Shown here: one piece after another, positions 24,975 to 36,283 of the stretch
Layout: each line of letters begins with the position of its first letter
Position numbering within the stretch: the first letter of the stretch is position 1
Source: Vanessa cardui
Taxonomy: Eukaryota > Arthropoda > Insecta > Lepidoptera > Nymphalidae
Direction: 5' to 3'
Assembly: GCF_905220365.1 (NCBI RefSeq)
Contig: NC_061135.1
Coordinates: 13,483,501-13,547,500 of the forward strand
DNA: 64,000 nucleotides
Position numbers and translations under genes: made by a program
Notes under the pieces: model-generated
What the model was told of the DNA's origin: nothing
What the model saw: only the letters and a program-made list of their open reading frames with translations
Database searches by the model: none

Positions 24975-25196
24975 GTGTATGTATGCTTAGATCTTATAAT
25001 TACTCAACAGATTTGAAGGGTGTTTTTTTAATAGATAGATTGATTCAAGAGGAAGGTTTATATGAATACATATAAACCTTCCTCTTGAATACAATACATG
25101 CACAATATAGTAGAGAAACACTGATAAATTATGTCGTAAACAAAGAGATTTTCAGTCTTAATATTGAACCTATGCGAAGCCGGGTCGGGTCGCTAG
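24975..25196 (-). repeat. Repeat of the 17963 type, ending head-to-head in a perfect palindrome
   Basis: The minus strand reads ACCTTCCTCTTGAATCAATC, then TCTATTAAAAAAACACCC. The plus strand then repeats the first block, giving arms of 22 bp (25043-25064, 25069-25090) around aata. A GTCGCTAGT end at 25190-25197 resembles a Helitron 3' terminus. Confidence 0.65.
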
Positions 25197-25528
25197 TTCT
25201 ACCATAAAAGAGTAATTCTTTATTTTAAATCATGGGACATAGCATCGTAGTTCTTATGATTGTATGGTTTTGATATAACATGCGGTTTATTCCTATTAAG
25301 GCGCCCCATTTACTCATTCATATTGAAACATGACGTTTATATTTAAAATGAACTGAAATGGAAATTGGATTATGCCTAACATAACAGTGTTTTACTATTC
25401 CCTGTGACATCATTTTCCGCGATAAAATCTCGATCATCAAAGCAACATTAATTAAATTAATCCAGTTCTCATATCGTACATATATACATACACACACATA
25501 CCTAATTTAAAAATGGAATTATTTAGAT
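25197..25528. other. No gene seen
   Basis: AT-rich spacer between repeats. Confidence 0.5.
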
Positions 25529-25840
25529 GAGTCGAGATGGCCCAGTGATTATAACGAGTGCATCTTAGTTAATGATTGCGGGTTCAAACCCTAACAAGCA
25601 CTACTGACTATTCATGTGCCTACTTTGTGCTTATAATTCATCGTGCTAGGCGGTGAAGGAACATGTCGTGAGGACATGTAATGCATGTGTATGTGTCTAA
25701 TTTCATGGAAATTCAGCCACATGTGTATTCCACCAATCCGCATTGGAGCAGCGTGGTGGAATATGTTTCAAACCATTACCTCAAAGGGAAAGGAGGCCTT
25801 AGCCCAGCAGTGGGAAATTTACAGGCTGTTATTGTTGTTC
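25529..25840 (+). repeat. tRNA-derived SINE, family A, copy 4 (TTG tail)
   Basis: Nearly full length: GAGTCGAGATGGCCCAGTG head, B box GCGGGTTCAAACCC and an ACAGGCTGTTATTGTTG tail. It has a small insertion near 25670-25690. Confidence 0.92.
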
Positions 25841-26407
25841 TTATGTAGATCAAATGCAAACGGTCATTAATTATTTTTGTGTGCGCGCATGTGTTTATGT
25901 TTACCCAATAGTCAGGAGACATCTGAAAATCAGCGCTGTGCATTAGCACAGCTTATACTGAGATGAACCCCTCGCTACCTACACTGTGTTCTTTAAATGT
26001 AATTATTTTCTTGTGTATAATCTATGTAATGTATGTGTCTAGCGAAATAAATGGTTTAAATATAATCGTCTAAATGTACAGTTAATACACGTCTCATTGA
26101 CGAATTATTAGTCTGGCTAGTCAAGTAAGATATTTATAGAATCCATGCAATTCCGACAATACACCAAATCAAGGAAGCATGCAGTCACGTCGCACGAGTT
26201 GACTTGTCACAGTTAAGATAAGGTATATTATTTAATTTTATCGCGACCTCATAGGAAGGTCGAGTGGGCGTGATTGGCATACAAACGGCAAACTCTACTG
26301 TGATATATTATCTATACATAGTATCACGTTTATATGGGAAGTAGACAGGACGAGTATCCAAACACACATAAACATATAGAGGAAAATGAGCTGATCTTTA
26401 AATCTGA
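25841..26407. other. No gene seen
   Basis: AT-rich spacer between SINE copies 4 and 5. Confidence 0.5.
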
Positions 26408-26702
26408 GAACTGAGATGGCCAAGTGGTTAGAACGCGTGCATCTTAACCATTGATTGCGGGTTCAAATCCAAGCAAGCACCACTATTTATACATATGTGC
26501 TTAATTTGTGTTTATAATTCATCTCGTGCTCGGCAGTGGAGGAAAACATCATGAGGAAACCTGCTTGTGTCTAATTTTTTCGAAATCCTGCCACATGTGC
26601 ATTCTAACAGAACAGCGTGGTGGAATATGTTCCAAAACCCTCACCTTAATAGAAGAGCAGCAGTGGGTAATCTGCAGGCTTGACTTGTTACTTTACTTTT
26701 AC
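26408..26702 (+). repeat. tRNA-derived SINE, family A, copy 5 (TTACTTTAC tail)
   Basis: Head ACTGAGATGGCCAAGTGGTT, B box GCGGGTTCAAATCC and tail TTGTTACTTTACTTTT. It has short deletions near the 3' end. Confidence 0.92.
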
Positions 26703-26899
26703 TATTACTTTAAAGCTACACAATAAAACAATAAATTAAAAGTAACCAGCTATTCAATTGCACATGATGTGTACGTGACATGTCGGTAAGACAATCTTCG
26801 TAAGCAACATTAATTTTATACCCTTTTAGCAAACGAGTCAGTCCCATGTGACGTCCAGCTTTGCCATTTAAGATATTTTAAAATATAGGCAGACAGGTT

Positions 26900-27045
26900 A
26901 ACATGTTGATCCTAAGGGGACTAATATGTTATATTTCGGTAATTACACTGATTTACTCACCCTACAAATGGGTACACCGCAATACCGAGAATTGCGTTTA
27001 CGAGTAGAATATCTGATGAGTGAAGGGTCGAGAATCTACCTCGAT
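26900..27045 (-). repeat. Family-B repeat, degraded fragment
   Basis: Shares ACTAATATGTTAT, GTAATTACACTGATTTACTC, GCAATACCGAGA and GTAGAATATCTGATGAGTG in the correct order. Confidence 0.6.
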
Positions 27046-29337
27046 GGTTATAGATGACTATAACAAAAGAATATTGAACAAATATTGGGACAGATATTGT
27101 TTTTTTTCATAAGTGTATCGCTCGACAAACAGACAGTTCACAAAAGTTCAATGAACTTTTATCTAATTCCATATTTGATGAGAACAAAAACACAGACCTA
27201 GAAAATGTATATAAAAATAGACCAATACATAAACGCAGTGAGCGTTCGCGTGATCAATTCCGTTCATTAACGTAATACGTTACAGACATGCTTCAGTTCC
27301 CTTAAACATACCAACCATAGACAAGTATAACACATCTTATTACACAACGCGGTTAATTAAAACATACTAAACATATCTATATTTATATTTTCTTGTTAAC
27401 ATTTAAAGCAAACAAAATCGTGCTCATTTTGCCCTCACACAAATATTACTAGTTATTTTACTAATGTTTTAGTATAAAGGAAATAGGAATGTTTATTTTA
27501 TTAACTACTTGTTTTATATTTATATTTGTCTACCCACATATTTGCATTTGTTAATAATATAACATAGAAAGAACAGTCAGTGTTAAAATTAAATAAAATC
27601 GTGATTTCTATATTGATATCTTTTAAACAAATAGTATATAAATATAATATTAATACAGAACGAATGTTATTCAAACATGTGTTGGTTTGTCGATAGCTTT
27701 AGACGTAAAATGATGATTTCAATGAAGCATAATATGAGGGTTTAATCAATACACAAGCTTGTTTAAATTGATGTATTTTAACAATTTATAAGCAAATCGT
27801 ATTTGCTAAACGTTGTATTTGTAAATTCCCAACTTGTTGACATGAGCAAAATTACGATCACTAATATTTCAGAGAATTGTTGAAGCTTTTTGTTTTATTC
27901 AGAGTAAAAATATTTTAGGCTAACTAGTGTACTGTAGGAACGGTTAGGATCGGTCAAAAGTTGTTTGAATTTGACAAAAAAGTTATTGTTCCGTTCCCAT
28001 ATTTTACTATAACTTATTTATTATGTATTAGATGGCTTATGTGATAGTAAGTAAATGTATAGATATAGATATTCTCAGTAGCAGTGAAGCCCGATCGGTT
28101 GTCGTCTTCACGCCCAACTCATATTTCGTTACAATATATTTACTATTACAAGCCGTCGGTCGACGTTGTCTGCTATGTATTAATATACTAAAGCCTTCAC
28201 TGACGTGGAACATCTGGAATCTGGATCTTCTGGTAATTGTTATTTTACGTAAATTGGATCCGTTTTTTTCGGTTATCAAACGGCTTTTCATAATATGTCC
28301 AAATGACGATAAATAATTTTCTTTCAACATTTCCATCACTGATATATATTTACAATATATAATTAAGTTATACAAAAATAATACGCAAATTACCTAACAA
28401 ATCTATTATTGCCATTAAAAATGTAGTTACCAAGCAAAATAAGGAGAGGAATCAACACAAATAACTTTTATAGGGCAATTTGCAGGAATGTTACGTCATC
28501 AGAAAACCTAGTAAAGTTCCCCAAACATAAAATGGCGACAATAAAGTGGACAAGTATATCTAAGCAATAGAAACAATTTAGTGACGATAACAAAGATAAT
28601 ATATTGTACAAACAATACGATTATTCTGTGATATACGTTTTTGGTAATAATTAGATATGTATGTTATTGAAGAAGTCCAGTAAAATCTTCCATTGTGATA
28701 TTGAGGTGTTCTGGGATTTTGAAGTGCAGCTCTATCGCCTCAATCTTCCATCCAATCGGTTCGTTTGAAGTGTCTAATGACAATCCCCTGCACTCACTAA
28801 ACCAATAAATATGGCTTTTCAGATACACAATTGTTTCACTGATAACAAATAAACATATTAAAAACTGAACGAACAAAGTAGCGTTTTGTAATGCTAGTTG
28901 ATTTCACAATATTAGTATCTGTTTTGTTTTCCTTATCAAAGTATAAACATATGACAAGCAACTAGCACTACAGAGGTATGGATGATAATTTCAAAGCAAA
29001 GCCAGATTCGTTACAACATAAAATTAGAATTCATTTGTTATTGAATGAATGTTCGTTAGCATCCACACATTCAACCTTTTTACTAATTTAAACCTCATAC
29101 CCTTTATCCAATGATTTTCCGAAAGTAATCACTTATTCAGCAATATGCTCTTTCATTCATACTTCTATAATTAAAAGCGTAGTTTCATTGTATTATACAA
29201 TGCTCATCTGTGTTAGTTTTTTTAAGTTTGAAATATATAATTTTCTCAAAGTGATCAAATCTGTGATAATCATTGTATGTTCACAAGAAGTAAGGATAAG
29301 CTTATAACGCCTTCGCAAAGTCAATAAATCTTTCTTG
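27046..29337. other. No gene seen
   Basis: AT-rich. At 28032-28375 both strands are open for about 90-110 codons, but neither product resembles a known domain. Confidence 0.5.
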
Positions 29338-29462
29338 GGGTAAGGTAACTATTTCTTTTCTTGCCGGTTCTTCTCGGTTGAATCTAAATTGTTAAAATCT
29401 AAGTTAAATGACGATTCAAAAGTGCGTGTAAAAGCCTACTCGAATTAAGTATATTTTGATTT
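29338..29462 (+). repeat. Family D repeat, opposite orientation
   Basis: The plus strand reads TTTCTTGCCGGTTCTTCTCG then AAATGACGATTCAAAAGTG and AGCCTACTCGAATTAAGTAT, the reverse complement of the other copies. Confidence 0.75.
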
Positions 29463-30049
29463 TATAGTATTCATCCTGGGTTTGATTCCTTCCACTCAAC
29501 TTTAATCTAATACTTATGATTATTCCGGTTTGAAGAGTAAATTAATGTCATTTTTAAAATAGTCAATGGACGTCTGTGCATGTATTTTAGGGAATGTTTT
29601 CAAGTACTTGCAATAGCCATTCCTATGGGCAACTATGCACTATCACGGGTTACAAAGTATTGAAAGAAATAAGATCATTAACAATTAAACCTCAAATAAA
29701 ATTACGAAACCTTACTTATATACATACATGTTACATGATCATAGATATATTCGCTTATAGCTGCAATATTTTTAAATCCAAAGTTTTTAATTTGTTTTCG
29801 CTTATATCAAGAACTAACAGTCCGATTTGATAAATTGCTTTTGCGTTAGATAGTCTGTTTAATGAGGAAGGTTACAAGGTTGTATAACTTCACGCTAGGA
29901 ACCCAAGAAGCGTAACAGTAGCTATGCACCTCAATCGTACTGGTATTTAGTTAATGATACGCTTGGTTTGTACAAATCAGGTATTGTATAGTTAGTTCGG
30001 TGCCCATTTTCACCTAGGTTTGTTTTTCAACCATTTTGTCAATTAGATA
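29463..30049. other. No gene seen
   Basis: AT-rich spacer. Confidence 0.5.
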
Positions 30050-30565
30050 TTCTACCAAAAAACAGGAGCCCTTAGTATCGATGTTTAGTAGCCCTTGTTT
30101 CGGTTTGAAGGGTGAGTGAGCCAGTGTATACACATATACAAAGGACATAATATCTTCTTAGTTCCCAAGGTTTGTGGTGCATAGGCGATATAAGTACAGT
30201 AAAGTAAATATCCTTCTAATAATCTAAAGAGATCACTCTTTTGAGGAGAAAAATTGGAGTCTACTCCACCAAGCTGTTCCAATGCGAATTTTTGGATACA
30301 TATTTGCTCACGATGTTTTCCTTTACAGCCGAGTAGGAGAGGAATTATAAACACTAATTACGCTAATGGAATTTGATGCTTGTCTGAATTTGAATTCCCA
30401 ATCATCGGTTAAGATGCATGCGTACTAACTATCCATCACCCTAAAGGTCACCTGGGCTCAGCGATGTAAGGGTTAATATTTCTTACAATACCAACATCTA
30501 CGGGCGGTGGAGACCAGAATAAGCTGACCCATTTGCCGTCCATCACCCTATTTTAGAAAAGTATT
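30050..30565 (+). repeat. Family-B repeat interrupted by SINE A
   Basis: Left part 30050-30194 (GGTTTGAAGGGTGAGTGAGC) and right part 30461-30565 (GTTAATATTTCTTACA) join into one copy once the nested SINE is removed. Confidence 0.75.
30195..30460 (-). repeat. tRNA-derived SINE, family A, copy 6, nested in a family-B repeat
   Basis: A degraded minus-strand copy interrupts a family-B repeat. Near-identical 10-mers gcgatataag (30185-30194) and gcgatgtaag (30461-30470) flank it and look like a target-site duplication. It is therefore younger than the host repeat. Confidence 0.75.
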
Positions 30566-31340
30566 AGTAGCAACCCTGAATTACGAATTTGCATTTCTCT
30601 TGGTCTTCCGAAACCACATCACCTACACCTGATCTCTTCACTAATGTAGATTATATTTTCGTATAAGCACACGCGTATAGTAACACTATAACTTGATCTT
30701 CACAGTTTTGGAGATTCCCTTGGATATGGGTGCCGTAGCCAAAATCGATCGGGTCTTGATGATACGTGCTAAAATATGTTTGGCAAATGCCAATATTTCA
30801 CTCAAAAGGACTAGATACACTAAAAGTGATATGAATAGTCAAGTCTTTCTCTATCATACAATTTCCATAATTAAAGTCGTATGTTCAACTAGTACTTTAA
30901 ACGCTTTCCTTTTATCATACAATTTTGAACACAAGTTATAAGGGGGAATTACCTAAACTCCCCAAGATTCGGATGAAGCCGCGGGCGGAAACTAACTTTC
31001 AATATTTTGCTAACGAGGTAACCTGATCAATCTTAATCACGTTGCGAAATTACAAACAAAACAATTTAAAACTTAGTCGCCTTGACGAAAATCTTAGTCG
31101 TTCTCATTACTAACTCGGATATTATAAACCGTTACTGCGTTACAAGGTTACCCGTTCACTGCCTTAATGTTCTCATAAATTACTTTCCACATCCGCCTTT
31201 TTATCTGTTATTAAAAAAAAAAAACTCGAATATTTTATATTAATATATAAATGTATCCATTATTAGAAAATAAAGAATACGAGAACCTACAATATAATTT
31301 ATTTGTTGAAATTGTCTTAAAATAAAAAACCCTTGTATCT
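30566..31340. other. No gene seen; Helitron-tail-like fragment
   Basis: GATGAAGCCGCGGGCGGAAA near 30973-30992 resembles the end of Helitron-like repeats, but the CTAG terminus is missing. Confidence 0.4.
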
Positions 31341-31509
31341 TAACTGTGTTTATAATTCGACGGTGACGTAAAACAGCGTGAGGAAACCTACATGTGTCTA
31401 ATTTCATAGAAATTCTCCAAATGTGTATTCCAGCAACCCGCATTGGAACAGCGTGGTGGAATATGTTCCAAAACCCTGCAGTTGGAAATTTACAGGCTGT
31501 TGTTGTTGT
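31341..31509 (+). repeat. tRNA-derived SINE, family A, copy 7 (5'-truncated)
   Basis: It begins at GTGTTTATAATTC and keeps the 3' half up to ACAGGCTGTTGTTGTTG. The tRNA-like head is absent, as expected of incomplete reverse transcription. Confidence 0.88.
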
Positions 31510-31589
31510 CTTAATATAAATGATAAATAATTCTCATACATATAACAGAAATAAAATAATGGGTAGCAATCTGTACTACTGATATAAAT

Positions 31590-31770
31590 ACGAAAGTATG
31601 TCTGTTTGTCTTTCGGTCTGATTGCTACGAATCAATTTTCATTTAGTTTCATACGAAGCAAGTATGATCCTTAAGGACATAGGCTTCTTTTTTACCCTTT
31701 GAGGAGGTAATGATGGAACAGAAATTATGTTCTTAAATCATTTTCGTCACAAACGAACAAAGCAGCGGGT
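31590..31770 (+). repeat. Diverged repeat of the 'TTTGATGAAATTTGGTA' class
   Basis: Contains TATGTCTGTTTGTCTTTCGG, TCATTTAGTTTCATACGAAG and GAACAAAGCAGCGGGT, resembling the 24039 class at low identity. Confidence 0.35.
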
Positions 31771-32377
31771 TCAGCGTGTATACTTTATAAATTAGTTTAT
31801 TGCATATATATAAGGTAAAAAATACTCAATTTAATTGATGATTGATGCAGGAAATAATAGCAAACTGCTGATTCTTTTCTGCAGTAGGTATTACATTGTA
31901 AGCAATTACCTCAATAACTTAACTTTGTAATACAACTATTCAAAAGCTTATTTGAATTTACTTGTACGAAGTATACTTTGGTCATCGATGAAAAAATGCA
32001 TTCGTCATGTTAGAGATTTAGAAAATATTGTTTAATCCCTTAACGGTTCACTATGTACCTACAAACCAAAAATAAAATAACTGCACAAAAGACCGCTTAT
32101 TTAATATTATACATGAAATTTATTCACAAAACGCGATTCAAATAATCTTCTGATCTCGATATTCAGTATGTTGTTAAAGTAAACATCTTACGTACATCTA
32201 TTAAAAGCTAACACGTAAATATCTTGTTGTTTATTTGTATTAGTTAAATAGTTGGCTACGGAATATATATTTTAGATTGGTCTGTTTTAATCATGGTATA
32301 ATATTTAAATATTGTTTATATATACTTTCAATTTCGAGACTGGTAGACCGCAGATCACTCAGATCTGAGTTCCAATC
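31771..32377. other. No gene seen
   Basis: AT-rich spacer. Confidence 0.5.
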
Positions 32378-32672
32378 GTAAAGTAACAGCCTGTAAATTT
32401 CCCACTGCTGAGATAAGGCCTCCTCTTCCATTAAGGTGAGGGTTTGGAACATATTCCACCATGCTGTTCCAATGCGGGTAGGTGGAATGTACATGTGGCA
32501 TAATTTCGATGAAATTAGACAATCATCATGATGTTTTCCTTCACCGCCGAGCACGAGATGAATAATAAACACAAATTAAGCACATATATACATATAGTGG
32601 TGCTTGCCTGGGTTTGAACCCGCAATCATCGGTTAAGATGCACGCGTTCTAACCACTGGACCATCTCAGCTC
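32378..32672 (-). repeat. tRNA-derived SINE, family A, copy 8 (TTACTTTAC tail)
   Basis: Near full length on the minus strand with intact A-box-like GATGGTCCAGTGGTTAGAAC and B-box GCGGGTTCAAACCC. The flanks share tccaat-gta (32371-32380, 32671-32680), a possible imperfect target-site duplication. Confidence 0.92.
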
Positions 32673-32844
32673 CAATAGTAGCGAGTGGTTAAAATCAAAA
32701 GTGCTTATAATTAATAGAAAGTTGAGCACTACAATTAGTCCTGCGTCATTCCAATTGAGAATTTGAATGAGTCAGCCATGGCCAAAATCAGTTTGAATTA
32801 TATTCAATTCATTTATACCGATAGATTACCATCTACCGATAAAA

Positions 32845-33117
32845 TTACTTGGTGGTAGGGCTTTGTGGAAGCCCGTCTTGGTAGGTACCACTCACTCATC
32901 AGTTATTCTACCGCCAAATAACAGTACTCAGTATTGTTGTGTTCCGGTTTGAATGGTGAGTGAGATAGTGTAACCACAGGCACAAGGGACATAACATCTT
33001 AGTTCCCAAGGTTGGTGGCACATTGACGATGTAAGGAATAGTTAATATTTCTTAAAGCGTCATTGTCTATGAGTGATGGCGACCACTACGTCCGCCAACC
33101 AATACTATAAAAAAAAT
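32845..33117 (+). repeat. Family-B repeat, nearly full length
   Basis: Runs from TTACTTGGTGGTAGGGCTTT to CTATAAAAAAAATGC. It is missing the CATCAGGTGGCCCATATGC block near its 3' end. Confidence 0.92.
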
Positions 33118-34122
33118 GCATCCTATTGTAAGCATTATTTCATTTCATTATTTGAATAGTTAATAATCGTATCAATATCCCACATATGTAAATACATTGT
33201 TATATAATCTTTAATAAGAGGAACATTTGTACATAAATCGAATAGTATTCGTATCGACAATCGAAGAGACACGTCACACTGGACCATTAGCTTTCGATCC
33301 GTGACTCACAAAGTCGGTTACCTGTTTTAGTTCATTTAACATGATGAGATATGCCATTCTCGCGAAGATCCGACATTCGACACCGTCACGATGACGCCGC
33401 CCGGCCGTTTATCGATAAAGTTCTGCTATACGAATGCAGTGGCCTGGAAACTTCGTGGTTATTTACGTAATACGACCCACATAATCGTATTCGTATCAAT
33501 TGATTACATACATAACGTAAATATGACCTTTCGAGTGTAACAACCTCGTCGATGAGAAAATATTTCCATGTGATCGTGATTCGAACAATACAATGTTTTA
33601 TTGTATTTTATCTCACAATAGACATGCGTTATAAAACTCACTCGTCTATTTAAATGATTTTAAAATCTTTGAAAGATGTTCCACAAGATATACACAACTG
33701 ATAATATACACAAAAATAGTAATTCGCTATATTCTAGAACACTAACAAAAAAACATTTATTTTTGCCTTAAAGTAGAGCAAGTTTTTAAGTTGTACTCTT
33801 ATTATTAAACAACGAAATATATACAAATTGCGATACAGAGCCATCTAATTGGTTTGTATAAAAGTCCCGCAGACTTTAATAGACGAAGCCTTATTAAGTA
33901 AAATTATAATTATAGAGTATTAATTTTGACAGTTATATAGTTCTGTTGGTGTTAATTGGTCTTACTTTAATTTAAACTGAAATACTCGGATCAATGTAAC
34001 GAAAAGACGATTATTAAAATTATAATAAATAATAATATATTCTACTTCAAACACATTACCGTCTCAGCTTATTATTTAACTTTGATTATTGTGTATATAT
34101 TGTCTATGAATGTTTATTTATA
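33118..34122. other. No gene; GC-richer unique block at 33260-33500
   Basis: 33260-33500 is CpG-rich for this window and includes the palindrome TTATCGATAA (33409-33418), which contains the TATCGATA core of the insect DREF-binding element. No splice-bounded open frame fits. Candidate enhancer or promoter. Confidence 0.35.
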
Positions 34123-35701
34123 TACACATCAACACCGTCTAGGGATATTTTGTATAAAATTCTTAAACTCAAAAAATCATATCCGGTTTTAAAATCTTTT
34201 GATGAAAGACTATTTTATAAACCTTCTTGGACGATTCTAAATTTGAATTTGAAAAAAATTAATAAAAATAAAATTTTTACACGACATAATAGTAGCGATG
34301 GCCGAAGGTTACGTTTACCTACCGTCATATTAAAATATTTTTTTGTGTCAAATTTAAGTTTTATAACAAGTTATCGATTAATTTCGAGTTAAACCTATTG
34401 TGTGCATCATGCAGCGGTGCCATTTAACGAGAGAAGAAATGTTAAGGGCAGTAGGCATGCTCAAAGCTGGGGCTACTCAACTGAGAATTGCTGAGGAGAT
34501 TGGAACAAGACAAAACGTCATATCTAGGTTATGGTCACGCTACCGTGCTACTGGTTTAGTGACTGAAAGATATCCAGGTGGGAAGCGCATAACCAATCAA
34601 CGACAAGACCGATATTTGCAAGTTGCCGCGAAAAGAGAACCAAATGTTACGGCACTTCAATTGGTTCAGAGGCTCCAGCCAGGACCAGTTGCTTGTGAGT
34701 GACCAAACCGTAAGGAGAAGGCTGCATGAAGCTAACCTTCATGCTCGCAGGCCGTTTCGTACTCCAGCACTACGCCGAGGAAATCGTGGACGACGACTAG
34801 AGTGGGTTCGTGTAAATTTGCTTTTGGAAGATAGCCAGTGGTCTGTAGTGCTGTTTACCGATGAGTCCCGGTTCGGTTTCCATCCCGATACACGTAGCGT
34901 ACGTGTTTGGCGATTCCCTGGTCATGATAGCCGTCTGCAACATCTTCAGAAAGTCCATTTATACCACGGCGGCATAATTATGGTTTGGGCGAGAATTTAT
35001 CTTGGTGGAAGAACAGACCTCGTTTGGATCAGAAACACCATGGCGGCCAAAAAATGTCGTGACGAGATGCTTGTGCCAATAATTTAGCCCCATAGACTAA
35101 AAATGGGCCAAGAATTCACGCTCATGCACGATAGCAACCGTCCGCACACAGCGGGAGTGGTGACGAGATGGTTGTAGGAATAAGACGTATCGGTCTTAGG
35201 CTGCCCCGCTCAATCACTTGACCTAAACCCCATAGAGCAAGCGTGGGCCATACTCCAAAGAAAGGCTTCGAGGAATTTTCCTGCAAATATTGCGACGGAT
35301 GAGCCACTTTTTTGCATCTTAGTCGGACCTGGGACAATATACCGCAGCAAGACTTGGATAACTTAATCCAAAGTATGAAAAATTGTTGCAGGACGTTATA
35401 AATGTCCTGGATAGTTTTACAGGCTACTGATTTTTCATATGACTGTTAAAAACAATAACTTTTCTACATTTTTCACATTTTCTTGAGACAAACATTAATT
35501 GTTAGTTTTACCAATATTTTAAGTTTTTTTCTTTATTTAAGGATAAAATTGTTTACGCAAAATAATATGGTTTATTTTTTATTTTGGAGTATAGTCAGAT
35601 AAATGGGCTTTATAAAAATATAAACATGTTGCAGGTTATCTTTATTAAATTTTGAAATAATTGAGTAAATTCAAAATATCCCTAGACAATGTTGATGTGT
35701 G
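34123..35701 (+). mobile_element. Tc1-type DNA transposon remnant with TIRs and TA target site
   Basis: Terminal inverted repeats are visible: the left end shares acacatcaaca, two variable bases, then gtctagggatattttg with the reverse complement of the right end (35662-35701). Both ends abut TA (34121-34122 and 35702-35703), the target of Tc1/mariner elements. The roughly 1.58-kb length suits an autonomous Tc1 element. The enclosed transposase is broken, so the copy is immobile unless mobilised in trans. Confidence 0.88.
34409..35366 (+). pseudogene. Tc1-like transposase pseudogene (DD34E)
   Basis: The N-terminal helix-turn-helix is read from MQRCHLTREEM (ATG at 34409) through a second HTH-like region up to LQLVQRLQ. 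A one-base frameshift at about 34672-34682 moves the rest (DQLLVSDQTVRRRLHEANL) to the next frame. Catalytic Asp codons sit at 34860 (FTDESRF) and 35130 (HDSNRPH), and Glu at 35235 (LDLNPIEQAW). There are 34 codons between the second Asp and the Glu, the classical Tc1 DD34E spacing. In-frame stops at 35085-35087, 35175-35177 and 35181-35183 confirm inactivation. The catalytic residues are preserved despite decay, so inactivation is moderately recent. Confidence 0.88.
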
Positions 35702-36021
35702 TAGTTTGGTAAAGTCCTACCATAAACAATAATGTTAATATAGTCGACGTAATTTTTCTTACCGCTTTCTTATTAATTCCCGTCGTTTTTGCGTCAGGGG
35801 TAAAAAAAGAAGGTTATAATTTCGACATGTATGCGTATAATATACAATTGAATTATATTTGAGTATTACGATTTAGGCTTCTAAGCACGTGTGTTTAATT
35901 TCGTAATAATATGTTTGAATGATTGTTCACGAATTACTCGAAATCCAAAAGTACTGAGATGATCATTTTTAATCTAAGTTATGTGAACTCCGACTTAAGG
36001 AACAGTATAGGTTTCTTTAAA

Positions 36022-36283
36022 ATAGTTATTCTACCGCTAAAAAACAGTACGCAATACTGCGTACTGTTTTTTGTTGTGTTCCAGTTTGAAAGGTAAGTGA
36101 GCCAGTGTAACTACAGGCACAAGGGACATAGCATCTTAGTTCACTAGGTTGGTGGCGCATTGACGATGTAAGGAATAGTTAATATTTCTTACAGGGTCCT
36201 TGTCTATGGGTGATGGTGACCACTTACCATCAGGTGGCCCATATGCTCGTACGCCAACCTATTCCAAAAAAAAAGAAAAAAAA
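36022..36283 (+). repeat. Family-B repeat, partial, with an acquired hairpin
   Basis: Runs from AGTTATTCTACCGC to an A-rich tail. At 36039-36072 it contains a perfect inverted repeat of 15-bp arms around atac that sister copies lack. Confidence 0.9.

Noticed and set aside
28032..28375. Overlapping open frames on both strands (94 and 112 codons)
   Set aside because: No recognisable domain, no splice context, AT-rich composition. Chance openness of both strands is plausible.
34150..34392. 80-codon frame at the left end of the Tc1 element
   Set aside because: Lies between the TIR and the transposase; no transposase features. Chance frame in AT-rich DNA.
35122..35337. Minus-strand 71-codon frame
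   Set aside because: Antisense to the 3' part of the Tc1 transposase pseudogene.
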